NCBI GenBank assembly: GCA_964396385.1
Contig: CAYNFH010000236.1
Coordinates: 1-9,662 of the forward strand
Direction: 5' to 3'
DNA length: 9,662 nt
From: CAYNFH01 sp964396385
GTDB lineage: Bacteria; Armatimonadota; Chthonomonadetes; Chthonomonadales; CAJBBX01
Shown here: positions 1-6,394 of the stretch, piece after piece
How the letters are laid out: every line of letters starts with the position of its first letter
Numbering within the stretch: position 1 is the first letter of the stretch
Program-made: the position numbers and the translations under genes
The notes under the pieces: model-generated
Databases searched by the model: none
The model's input: the letters and a program-made list of their open reading frames with translations, nothing else
Told to the model about the DNA's origin: nothing

Positions 1-6
1 CCTCCT
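1..6 (-). promoter_or_regulatory. Candidate ribosome binding site of an off-window minus-strand gene
   Basis: Read on the minus strand, the last six bases before the left edge are AGGAGG, a full Shine-Dalgarno match. No usable start codon followed by an open frame lies between the riboswitch and this point, so the riboswitch-controlled gene most likely starts a few bases beyond the edge. The site is part of a small self-complementary stretch (CCTCC-T-GGAGG), so it could be chance. Confidence 0.35.
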
Positions 7-96
7 GGAGGGGAATGGAGACGGCGTATCCGCCCGATACTCCAGACGGGCTGCGGAGGCGGGAGGTTCCGGTTCGGCGGCGGGATTCCGACTGCT

Positions 97-112
97 CCCC
101 CAGAGTTGGGGG
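97..112. repeat. Short perfect hairpin CCCCCA/TGGGGG
   Basis: CCCCCA (97-102) and TGGGGG (107-112) form a perfect 6-bp stem with a 4-base loop. No T-run follows on either strand, so it does not look like an intrinsic terminator. It lies in the leader downstream of the minus-strand riboswitch. It may be an RNA structure in that leader or part of a dispersed intergenic repeat; copies elsewhere in the genome would decide. Confidence 0.4.
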
Positions 113-135
113 CCGGGGGGCTTCCGATTCACACT

Positions 136-171
136 CCAGGCGCGGTCCGCCCGTATGGCGTCCGCGCCTGG
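136..171 (-). other. Strong GC-rich hairpin in the riboswitch leader
   Basis: CCAGGCGCGG (136-145) is an exact inverted repeat of 162-171. Inside it, CGCC (148-151) pairs with GGCG (157-160) around a 5-base loop, giving 14 base pairs with a small internal loop. On the minus strand it lies about 55 bases downstream of the c-di-GMP aptamer. No U-tract follows it in that direction, so a classical Rho-independent terminator is not supported. It may be a pausing or expression-platform element, or a protein-binding palindrome. Confidence 0.5.
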
Positions 172-174
172 TAT

Positions 175-234
175 AAAAGGCTTACCCTGCCCGACATGGC
201 ATTTTGTGTCCGACTGCCTGTCTTACGCCCTTTT
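175..234 (-). promoter_or_regulatory. Candidate expression platform of the riboswitch
   Basis: Just downstream of the aptamer on the minus strand, GACAGGCA (222-215) pairs with TGCC-A-TGTC (201-193). This makes an 8-bp stem with one bulged A and a 13-base loop. Around it, AAAAGG (234-229) can pair with CCTTTT (180-175), which leads into the U-rich TTTTATA. The 5' arm of the outer pairing overlaps the bases that would close helix P1 of the aptamer, so the two folds could be mutually exclusive. The pairings are visible in the sequence; the switching role is inferred. Confidence 0.35.
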
Positions 235-352
235 GGCAACCCGGCTGCCTCACGGTTACGGAGAATGGGAGGGAGGAACCCTCTGTCCGTAGCCGCCTTG
301 ATCGAGGCCCGTGGCTTTGCGTCCCCATCTCACGATAGGTTTGCCTTTGGCG
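226..352 (-). promoter_or_regulatory. Cyclic di-GMP-I (GEMM-I) riboswitch aptamer
   Basis: Read on the minus strand, this has the landmark blocks of the GEMM-I aptamer in order. GGCAAACC (345-338) comes first. A 6-bp stem follows, capped by the GNRA tetraloop GUGA (333-330). Next is the nearly invariant GGGACGCAAAGCC, ending near 313, and then ACGGGCC. A long P3 arm has TACGGA/TCCGTA (291-286 with 262-257) and a GAGGG/CCCTC tip (283-279 with 273-269). The 3' block is GGCAGCCGGGTTGCC (249-235). Its GGCA/UGCC pairing replaces the GGUA/UACC of the Vibrio Vc2 aptamer, a compensatory change. CGCC (352-349) and GGCG (229-226) may close P1. The family binds the second messenger c-di-GMP and controls transcription or translation of the downstream gene, here a leftward gene outside the window. 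Confidence 0.9.
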
Positions 353-460
353 GGGGCGGATAGACCGTATAACTGTATTATGGCAAGGGGCGTGGAGTTC
401 TTTACCCCTCTCTTTTGCGGGTATTTCGCGTCGCTGGAAACCGGCCGGATAGGAAGTGTA
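353..460. promoter_or_regulatory. Divergent promoter interval
   Basis: This gap separates the leftward riboswitch leader from the rightward Rieske gene, so promoters for both should lie here. It has the most AT-rich patch of the left region (368-381), with -10-like TATAAC (368-373) on the plus strand and CATAAT (382-377) on the minus strand. Neither has a good -35 partner at 16-18 bases, so no promoter is assigned firmly. AGGAAG (451-456) is the ribosome binding site of the Rieske gene. Confidence 0.35.
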
Positions 461-766
461 ATGGCGGAATCTACGAGGGTCGCGCGCCTGGACGAGGTCC
501 CGCGGGACACAGGGCTCGTCGTTACCGTTGGTCGCGATGAGATCGCGCTGTTCCGGTGCGGCGAGCAGGTATACGCGATGGAGAACATCTGCCCGCACCG
601 AGAGGGACCCATCGGCGATGGCGACGTTCAGGACTGCATCGTCGTCTGCCCCTGGCACGCGTGGGAGGTAGACGTACGGACGGGCGAGGTGGTGGACTTT
701 CCGGACATGAAGGCCCGCACCTACCCGGTCCGCATCCACAACGGCGAGGTGTACGTCGAGACATGA
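461..766 (+). CDS. Small Rieske [2Fe-2S] ferredoxin-type protein
   Basis: A 101-residue single-domain Rieske protein, expected to be a soluble cytoplasmic electron carrier or small oxidoreductase subunit. The cluster ligands are C44-P-H46 and C63-P-W-H66, the Cys-X-His...Cys-X2-His pattern that binds [2Fe-2S] through two Cys and two His. The following AWEVDVRTGEV segment is typical of the NirD/ferredoxin-component group, and the length matches that group. There is no signal peptide or membrane helix. The frame opens upstream at 311, but ATG 461 is preferred: AGGAAG lies 4 bases before it, and the protein then begins at the domain boundary, whereas the upstream stretch overlaps the opposite-strand riboswitch. 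No partner oxygenase, nitrite reductase or reductase is nearby, so its redox partner is unknown. Its stop codon directly touches a palindromic repeat. Confidence 0.9.
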   Translation: MAESTRVARLDEVPRDTGLVVTVGRDEIALFRCGEQVYAMENICPHREGPIGDGDVQDCIVVCPWHAWEVDVRTGEVVDFPDMKARTYPVRIHNGEVYVET

Positions 767-831
767 TTCACCACAGAGTTCACAGAGGACACAGAGTCTT
801 TCTCTGCGCTCTCTGCGTCCTCTGCGGTGAA
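767..831. repeat. Palindromic dispersed-type repeat of 9-base CACAGAG units
   Basis: Two 30-base arms (767-796 and 802-831) flank a 5-base loop, with 23 of 30 positions complementary. The left arm has CACAGAG at 772-778, 781-787 and 790-796. The right arm has CTCTGCG at 802-808, 811-817 and 820-826. All units are spaced exactly 9 bases apart. The outer ends are TTCACC and GGTGAA. I recognise this general pattern as an intergenic repeat seen in many bacterial genomes, where its translation gives spurious LCALCVLCG-like peptides. It starts one base after the Rieske stop codon and ends 17 bases before the phosphoesterase ATG. It could act as a 3' stabiliser or terminator-like hairpin, or be a non-autonomous mobile element. 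Confidence 0.85.
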
Positions 832-848
832 ATTCGGTGTTGCCAGAA

Positions 849-1523
849 ATGCAGGGACTCGTCTTCGGTGATCTCCACGGCCGCATCCGCGCCATGTACG
901 CGGCGGCCCGAGGGTGGGAGGAGGAGAACGGCCAAACGGTTGACGTTCTCCTCCAGGTCGGTGACTTCGGCACCTTCAGCGACCCCTCCACGCTCAAGGA
1001 GGAGAAGAGGGAGCGGTATGGGCCCGGCGACTATCCCGCGCTGCTCCAGGAGGGCTGGTCCGCGCCCATCCCAACCTATTTCTGCAAGGGCAACAACGAG
1101 GACTTCGAGGCGCTACCAGGCCCTCTTCCACAGGGGCTTTACTGGGTGCGGGACGGGGAGGTGGTTGTCCTGGGAGAGACCCGTGTGGCGTTCCTGGGTG
1201 GCGGCTGGGCGCCCAAAGCCTACTGGAGCGACGACCCCAAGCCCAACTACATCAGCCGCACGTCCCTGGAGCGGCTGCTAGAAACGGACTTCGAAGTACT
1301 GATCTGCCACGACGCACCAGGCGGCACGTGGCTCCCGGGCCGCCGCTTTCCGGTAGGCTCCGCCGCGTTGCGCTACCTCATCGAGAAGCGCCAGCCCCGG
1401 CTCGTCGTCCACGGCCACCACCACCAGCGCATGGAGCAGCATATCGGCCCCACGCACATCGTGGGTCTGGACATCCTCCGCCCGGCGCGCCCCGCGTCCG
1501 CCTTGCTTCCGCTGGAGCTCTAG
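849..1523 (+). CDS. Calcineurin-like metallophosphoesterase
   Basis: A predicted cytoplasmic phosphoesterase of the calcineurin-like superfamily, which uses a two-metal site to hydrolyse phosphomonoesters or diesters; the substrate cannot be read from the sequence. The motifs appear in order: GDLHG (D8, H10), GD (D39), GNNED (N82, with N83 where GNH[E/D] usually has His), H154 in ICHDAPGG, and GHHH (H190, H192). The 224-aa length is normal for a stand-alone domain, and no signal peptide or membrane segment is seen. ATG 849 is chosen because it puts the GDLHG strand at the N terminus, as is usual. GTG 837 and TTG 840 are in-frame alternatives, and none has a clear ribosome binding site. The gene is separated from the Rieske gene by the repeat and from hsdM by 121 bases, so it is probably not part of the defence operon. 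Confidence 0.85.
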   Translation: MQGLVFGDLHGRIRAMYAAARGWEEENGQTVDVLLQVGDFGTFSDPSTLKEEKRERYGPGDYPALLQEGWSAPIPTYFCKGNNEDFEALPGPLPQGLYWVRDGEVVVLGETRVAFLGGGWAPKAYWSDDPKPNYISRTSLERLLETDFEVLICHDAPGGTWLPGRRFPVGSAALRYLIEKRQPRLVVHGHHHQRMEQHIGPTHIVGLDILRPARPASALLPLEL

Positions 1524-1568
1524 GCGCCCGCGAAGTGCCCTCATAGAAGGCGCTCCCGCAGTTCCGTC

Positions 1569-1597
1569 TTGTGGTTCCTGCCGCTCCGTGCTAGACT
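1569..1597 (+). promoter_or_regulatory. Candidate extended -10 promoter of the hsd operon
   Basis: In the 121-base gap before hsdM, TTGTGG (1569-1574) and TAGACT (1592-1597) are 17 bases apart, and TG at 1589-1590 gives an extended -10 (TGcTAGACT). The -35 match is weak. This is the only gap over 10 bases ahead of the five-gene operon, so a promoter is expected here, or further upstream if phosphoesterase transcripts read through. Confidence 0.3.
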
Positions 1598-1644
1598 TGA
1601 AATGCTGCCGCAATTGGTCCCGCGGCTCGACAGTGAGTGGACGT

Positions 1645-3735
1645 ATGCCCCCAACTTTCCAAGAACTCGCAAATTTCATCTGGGCTGTGGCCGACCTTCT
1701 CCGGGGACCCTATCGGCCGCCCCAGTATGAGCGCGTCATGCTGCCTATGACCGTCCTCCGGCGTTTTGATTGCGTTCTCGAGCCGACGAAGCCAGCCGTT
1801 CTCGCCCGGTGGAGCGCGCTCAAGGACAGCCAGATAAAGCAGGTCGATCCCATCCTGAACAAGGTCGCCGGGGCAGGCCGCGACATCGGGTTCCACAATC
1901 GGAGCGAGCTGAGCTTCCAGCGCCTTAAGGGCGATCCTGACAACATCGGCCGTCACCTGACGGACTACATCGCCGGCTTCTCGGAGAACGTCCGCAAGAT
2001 TTTCGAGCGGTTTGAATTCGAAAAGGAGATTGAGAAGCTGGAAGAGGCGAACCGCCTCTACTTAATCGTCTCCAAGTTTGCCGAGATCGATCTCCATCTA
2101 AAGCGAGTGGACCCCATCACGATGGGGTTGATCTTCGAAGACCTCATCCGCCGGTTCAACGAGGCCGCTAACGAGACTGCTGGAGACCACTTCACCCCGC
2201 GCGAAGTCATCCGGCTCATGGTGAACCTCCTCCTTGAGCCGGATACGGAGACCCTCACGGTCCCCGGCCGCATCATAGAGGTATGCGACCCCGCTTGCGG
2301 AACAGGGGGTATGCTCTCCGAGGCGCAGAAATGGATACGTGAGCACAATCCGGACGCCAGCGTCTTTGTCTACGGTCAGGACTACAACCCGCGCTCCTTC
2401 GCCGTTGCGGCCTCGGACCTCCTCATGAAGGGGCAAAAGGAAGACGGCATCAAGTTTGGGAATACGCTCACGGACGACAAGTTCCCCGGAGAGACCTTCG
2501 ACTATCTCCTCGCGAATCCACCCTTCGGTGTCGATTGGAAGGCGGAGCAGAAGGAGATAGAGAAGCAGCCAAACTTCCGCGGCTACACCGGCAAGCTGCC
2601 GCGCGTGAACGACGGCGCGCTGCTCTTTCTGCTCCACATGCTCTCCAAGCGGCGCAAGCCGGAGGAGGGCGGCACGCGAATCGCCATCGTCTTCAACGGC
2701 TCTCCGCTCTTCACGGGCGGGGCTGGCTCCGGGGAGAGCGAGATCCGCCGGTGGATCATCGAGCAGGACTGGCTCGAGGCCATCGTCGGCCTGCCGGAGC
2801 AGATGTTTTACAACACTGGAATCGGCACGTTCGTCTGGATTGTGACCAATCGCAAGGCGGAAGCCCGGCGAGGAAAGATCCAGCTCCTGGACGCGCGGGA
2901 GCAGTGGACCGCCATGCGGCGCAGCCTTGGCGATAAGCGACGCTACCTCAGCGCGGACGCCATCTCGGCCATCTCCTGCGAACACGGCGCCTTCCAGCCG
3001 ACTTCGACCTCTAAGCTGTTCGATAATGCGGACTTCGCCTACAGAAGGATCACCGTAGAGAGACCGCTGAGGCTCCGATTCCAGTTTACAGACGACGGGC
3101 GAGACATCTTTCTGGATAAGTGCCCGCACCTTCTGGACGCATTGCTTGCGATTGAGGCGGCATTGGGCCGCGACCCGATACTTGACTGGAACGCAGCCTT
3201 TGAGACTGCTCAAAGGCTCATCAAGGAATCCGGCGCAACCTGGACCGCTCCGGAGAAGAAGCTCTTTCGCGCCTCCTTTAGCACCGTGGACCCTGGAGCC
3301 CGCGCCGTTGTCCTCCGCCGTGGCAGCTTCAGCGGAGCGATTCGTACGCAGCTGTTCCCCAATCAGGAACTACCGCAGTTAGATGCCGGCGTGCTGGACG
3401 CTCTTTGCGGCATCCACCCCGATACCCAAGGCAAGAAGGGTGCCTCCGTGGAGTACGAGCCGGACCCCGACCTCCGTGATTACGAGAACGTTCCCTTAAA
3501 GGACGACGTCCCCTCCTACTTCCTGCGCGAGGTCAGGCCGTACGCATCCGACGCCTGGATCGCGCGCGATGTAGTTGACGAGAAGGACAAAGGCATCGGG
3601 AAAGTCGGCTATGAGATCAACTTCAACCGTGCCTTCTTCCGCTACACCCCGCCGCGCCCGCTCTCCGACATCGATCTTGAACTGAAAGCGGCAGAGTCCC
3701 GAATCGTCCGCTTGCTCACTGAAGTCACATCATGA
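1645..3735 (+). CDS. hsdM: Type I restriction-modification methyltransferase subunit HsdM
   Basis: This is the catalytic subunit of the type I N6-adenine methyltransferase. It uses S-adenosylmethionine to methylate the site chosen by HsdS and is also a core part of the restriction complex. The N-terminal HsdM helical domain (about 1-150) is followed by the N6_Mtase domain: FTPRE at 183-187, motif I DPACGTGGM at 215-223 (SAM binding), and the catalytic NPPF at 291-294. After the methylase domain (ending near 430) a long C-terminal region brings the length to 696 aa, matching the long HsdM subgroup rather than the roughly 500-aa EcoKI type. The frame is open from GTG 1588, but ATG 1645 is preferred because MPPTFQELANFIW is the usual N terminus and the longer start would overlap the likely promoter; the ribosome binding site is weak. 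The stop overlaps the hsdS start by 4 bases. Confidence 0.95.
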   Translation: MPPTFQELANFIWAVADLLRGPYRPPQYERVMLPMTVLRRFDCVLEPTKPAVLARWSALKDSQIKQVDPILNKVAGAGRDIGFHNRSELSFQRLKGDPDNIGRHLTDYIAGFSENVRKIFERFEFEKEIEKLEEANRLYLIVSKFAEIDLHLKRVDPITMGLIFEDLIRRFNEAANETAGDHFTPREVIRLMVNLLLEPDTETLTVPGRIIEVCDPACGTGGMLSEAQKWIREHNPDASVFVYGQDYNPRSFAVAASDLLMKGQKEDGIKFGNTLTDDKFPGETFDYLLANPPFGVDWKAEQKEIEKQPNFRGYTGKLPRVNDGALLFLLHMLSKRRKPEEGGTRIAIVFNGSPLFTGGAGSGESEIRRWIIEQDWLEAIVGLPEQMFYNTGIGTFVWIVTNRKAEARRGKIQLLDAREQWTAMRRSLGDKRRYLSADAISAISCEHGAFQPTSTSKLFDNADFAYRRITVERPLRLRFQFTDDGRDIFLDKCPHLLDALLAIEAALGRDPILDWNAAFETAQRLIKESGATWTAPEKKLFRASFSTVDPGARAVVLRRGSFSGAIRTQLFPNQELPQLDAGVLDALCGIHPDTQGKKGASVEYEPDPDLRDYENVPLKDDVPSYFLREVRPYASDAWIARDVVDEKDKGIGKVGYEINFNRAFFRYTPPRPLSDIDLELKAAESRIVRLLTEVTS

Positions 3736-4988
3736 GAGCCGCGGAATGGCGCGATGTGCGGTTGCGGTTCTTATTGCGAAAACGACCGACCACAGAGCAG
3801 TTGGATAGGCTGCGCGTGGCTGAACTCGTCAGCTTCTTGCCAATGGAAGCAATTGGCGAGGACGGAACTATCGATACTCACGCGGTCCGCACGAGGGAGG
3901 ATGTCGAGCAGGGGTACACTCTTCTGTTTGACGGTGACGTGGTCGTAGCAAAGATCACGCCGTGCTTCGAGAACGGAAAAGGCGCGTTCGTTGCTGGCCT
4001 GTTGGGTGGCGTCGGTTACGGCACGACGGAGCTTCATGTCTTACGACCCGGTACGGATGTCGATAGTCGCTATCTCTATTACCTGACCGTAAGTCAGCCG
4101 TTTCGGGTCCATGGAGAAGCTTCTATGAAAGGGGCGGCTGGACAGAAGCGCGTACCGGATGAGTTCGTTCAGGACTTTCGCCTTCGCCTACCGCCGTTGC
4201 CCATCCAACGCGGCATCGCCAAGTACCTCGATGCAGAAACCGCGCGTATAGATGCGCTGGCTTCGGAGAAGGAGCGGATGCTCGCCTTGCTGATGGACAA
4301 GTGGGCGGCGTTCGTGAGTCAAACCGTAATACAAGGCTTCGAACCAAACACTTTGCTCCGCCAATCCGGGCTGGAGTGGTTGGGCGAGATCCCCCTGCAT
4401 TGGGTAACGATGCGGGCAAAGCAGTTGTTCGAGGTCAGGGATGAGCGCTCCTCAACAGGCGAAGAAGAACTACTCTCGGTATCTCACATCACTGGAGTTA
4501 CACCGCGCTCGGAAAAGACGGTGTTCATGTTCATGGCTGAGGATCTGGAGGGGTATAAGCGGTGCCAGCCGGGCGACCTTGTGATCAATACGCTCTGGGC
4601 GTGGATGGGCGCGATGGGAGTTGCTTGGCAGCACGGAATTGTCAGCCCTGACTATCACGTATACAGACCACTCGGTCCAATCAGGCCAGCGTACGTGGAT
4701 GCCCTGTGCCGCAGCGCGCCATTCGTTGCGGAAGTCACCAGCCGCTCCAAGGGTGTCTGGAGCTCGCGGCTCCGCCTCTATCCGGAGGCCTTTCTCGACA
4801 TCCGGTTCCCCGTTCCTCCTCTAGAGGAGCAGGACGAGATAACGCGGCAGATCGCCGCCGTGCGTGCCCGGGACGAAAAGGTGCGCGCAGCCCTCGCCGC
4901 TTCTATCGACCTGCTTAAGGAGCGCCGAAAGGCGCTGATCACGGCAGCCGTCACCGGAGAACTTCCATTGGAGGCGATGGCGCGATGA
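3732..4988 (+). CDS. hsdS: Type I restriction-modification specificity subunit HsdS
   Basis: This is the DNA-recognition subunit that selects the bipartite target for both methylation and restriction. Its 418 aa follow the classical layout. Target recognition domain 1 (TRD1) covers about 1-150. A central conserved helix starts at LPPLPIQRGIAKYL (153 onward). TRD2 starts around WLGEIP (216-221). A distal conserved helix starts at VPPLEEQDEI (361 onward) and ends in the typical KALITAAVTGEL. Two full, different TRDs imply an asymmetric bipartite site; the bases cannot be read from the sequence. Translation starts at ATG 3732, overlapping the hsdM stop as ATGA, with GAAG 7 bases upstream. Its own stop overlaps the next gene in the same way, tying the ATPase/nuclease pair to this operon. 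There is no frameshift, truncation or second silent hsdS copy, so no sign of phase-variable shuffling here. Confidence 0.95.
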   Translation: MRAAEWRDVRLRFLLRKRPTTEQLDRLRVAELVSFLPMEAIGEDGTIDTHAVRTREDVEQGYTLLFDGDVVVAKITPCFENGKGAFVAGLLGGVGYGTTELHVLRPGTDVDSRYLYYLTVSQPFRVHGEASMKGAAGQKRVPDEFVQDFRLRLPPLPIQRGIAKYLDAETARIDALASEKERMLALLMDKWAAFVSQTVIQGFEPNTLLRQSGLEWLGEIPLHWVTMRAKQLFEVRDERSSTGEEELLSVSHITGVTPRSEKTVFMFMAEDLEGYKRCQPGDLVINTLWAWMGAMGVAWQHGIVSPDYHVYRPLGPIRPAYVDALCRSAPFVAEVTSRSKGVWSSRLRLYPEAFLDIRFPVPPLEEQDEITRQIAAVRARDEKVRAALAASIDLLKERRKALITAAVTGELPLEAMAR

Positions 4989-6394
4989 TTGTCGAGCGAC
5001 TGAGCCTGGCGAACTTCCGCGGCTTCGAACAGATTGACTTGGCGTTCCACCCTCAGCTCAACGTGGTCGCCGGCATCAACGGCGTCGGGAAGTCTGCCGT
5101 AATCCAGGCTGTCGCGGCCTTACTCTCCCGGGCCTTACCGGAGTTTACTCCCGCAACGAACAGGCCTGTGCCGCTGTCGGACGACGACGTACTGTACGGG
5201 AAGATCGTTATGGCAGCCTCGCTCGGGTTCCAGGTCGACAACATCCCGTTCGATATCAGCCTTCAACGGGAACGCGAAGACAATCTCAAACGGCGTCGCC
5301 TCATCGAACAAATAGCGGAGGCCCGGACGGCGGTGGCCGAAGAGACGGACGCGGAGGCGCAACGCGGAAGGAGGCGCGAGCTACGGGAGCTCCAGAGCCA
5401 ACTGAACGCACCCAGGGAACGGGCGAACCTGCTTCTACGGGCTGTACCGGCCACTTCCACGAAGGCGGGCGATCTGGACGCTCCTGGCCGCGTGCAGAGG
5501 GAGATGCTCGCCGAATTGTCGGCGAAGCCTAATCATCCGCTTGCGCTCTACTACTCAACGCGCCGGCTCTCCCCGGAACAGCCCCGCGTCCTGCCGCCTC
5601 TCTTGCCCTACTCTCCGCGTAACGCTTACGAAGGGAATGTCCTTTCGGCGGACCGGGAGGTCGAGCTTCGAGATTTCCTCCACTGGTTTCGGGTGGCGGA
5701 ACGCGGTACCGGAGCCCAGGCCGAACACCGAGCCTCAGCGCTGGCTGCCGTCCGTGCGGTTGTGTCTGGACTTATCCCTGAGTTTCGGGATCTGCGTGTT
5801 GAGGAGGAGCCGGTCCTACGGTTTGTCGTCCAGAAGAACGATGCTCCCCTCTCGATCCAGCAGCTATCGGACGGCGAGCGGGGCCTGCTCGCCGTTGTCA
5901 TCGACCTGGCAAGGCGCTTGACGATTGCCAATCCGCACGCGGAGGAGCCCGTCAGGGAAGGCAAGGCTGTAGTTCTCATAGATGAGATTGAGCTGCACCT
6001 CCACCCGAGCTGGCAGCGTTCGGTCCTGACACAGCTCCGTAGCACTTTCCAGAGCTGCCAGTTCATAGTGACCACGCACTCGCCGCAGGTTATCGGCGAG
6101 GTACACCATTCGAGTATCCGGTTTCTCCTCCACGACGATGGCAAGATTGTCTCTTGGACGCCGCCGCGCTCGCTGGGACTAGATTCCAGCAGGGTGCTCG
6201 AGGAGCTTATGGACGTGCGGTCGCGCAATAATGGAGTCGACGAAGAACTGCACCGCCTGGCTCTGCTGATTGATGAGGAACGGTTCGCTGCCGCGCGCGA
6301 ACTGATCGGTGAACTCGAAGAGACTCTCGGCGAGTCCGACCCCGACCTTACGCGTGCCCGGACACTAATGGCATTCGTTGAGGGCCGGGAGTGA
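4985..6394 (+). CDS. ptuA: PtuA-like AAA/ABC-type ATPase embedded in the RM operon
   Basis: A 469-aa SMC/ABC-type ATPase of the AAA_21/AAA_15 group, the kind that pairs with an HNH nuclease in Septu and in retron Ec78 modules. Walker A is GINGVGKS (30-37, K36). A charged, helix-prone, coiled-coil-like stretch covers about 93-150. The signature is LSDGERG (294-300). Walker B is VVLIDEIELHLHP, with D333 and E334, and the H-loop is TTHSPQ (363-368). The C-terminal tail, with a run of the type SSRVLEELMDVRSRN, is typical of the nuclease-paired members. No TOPRIM nuclease domain follows, unlike OLD proteins, so cleavage should come from the next gene. GGAGG (4970-4974) lies 10 bases before ATG 4985. 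Both ends overlap neighbouring genes by 4 bases. The ATPase call is very firm; the Septu-type label rests on the partner gene. Confidence 0.85.
   Translation: MIVERLSLANFRGFEQIDLAFHPQLNVVAGINGVGKSAVIQAVAALLSRALPEFTPATNRPVPLSDDDVLYGKIVMAASLGFQVDNIPFDISLQREREDNLKRRRLIEQIAEARTAVAEETDAEAQRGRRRELRELQSQLNAPRERANLLLRAVPATSTKAGDLDAPGRVQREMLAELSAKPNHPLALYYSTRRLSPEQPRVLPPLLPYSPRNAYEGNVLSADREVELRDFLHWFRVAERGTGAQAEHRASALAAVRAVVSGLIPEFRDLRVEEEPVLRFVVQKNDAPLSIQQLSDGERGLLAVVIDLARRLTIANPHAEEPVREGKAVVLIDEIELHLHPSWQRSVLTQLRSTFQSCQFIVTTHSPQVIGEVHHSSIRFLLHDDGKIVSWTPPRSLGLDSSRVLEELMDVRSRNNGVDEELHRLALLIDEERFAAARELIGELEETLGESDPDLTRARTLMAFVEGRE

Noticed and set aside
15..176. 53-codon frame starting after GGAGGGG at the left edge
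   Set aside because: The spacing to the start is too short, the peptide is arginine- and proline-rich with no signature, and it crosses the strong hairpin.
172..180. TATAAAAGG, resembling a TATA box
   Set aside because: The other features are bacterial, and this stretch is better explained as the CCTTTT arm of the minus-strand leader.
106..363. Plus-strand frame ahead of the Rieske gene
   Set aside because: It covers the antisense strand of the riboswitch and two hairpins, with low-complexity composition and no family signature.
386..415. AGGGG/CCCCT stem followed by TCTTTT as a terminator
   Set aside because: A 5-bp stem with a 14-base loop and a broken T-run is too weak, and it lies where a promoter is expected.
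767..831. CRISPR array
   Set aside because: The units are 7 bases with 2-base gaps in an inverted arrangement; there are no direct repeats of CRISPR length, no spacers and no cas genes.
182..997. 271-codon open frame on the minus strand
   Set aside because: It runs across the riboswitch, antisense to the Rieske coding region, and through the palindromic repeat, where it reads as CVLCELCG-like peptide. It shows no domain and reflects high-GC shadow coding.
556..1281. 241-codon plus-strand frame overlapping the Rieske and phosphoesterase genes
   Set aside because: Its middle is a translation of the palindromic repeat (LCALCVLCG) and the rest is a frame shadow of two well-supported genes.
1588..1644. 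N-terminal extension of HsdM from GTG 1588
   Set aside because: The extra 19 residues do not resemble HsdM, there is no ribosome binding site for it, and it would overlap the candidate -10 element.
2098..3213. 371-codon antisense frame opposite hsdM
   Set aside because: It is fully antisense to conserved methyltransferase motifs and has no domain signature of its own.
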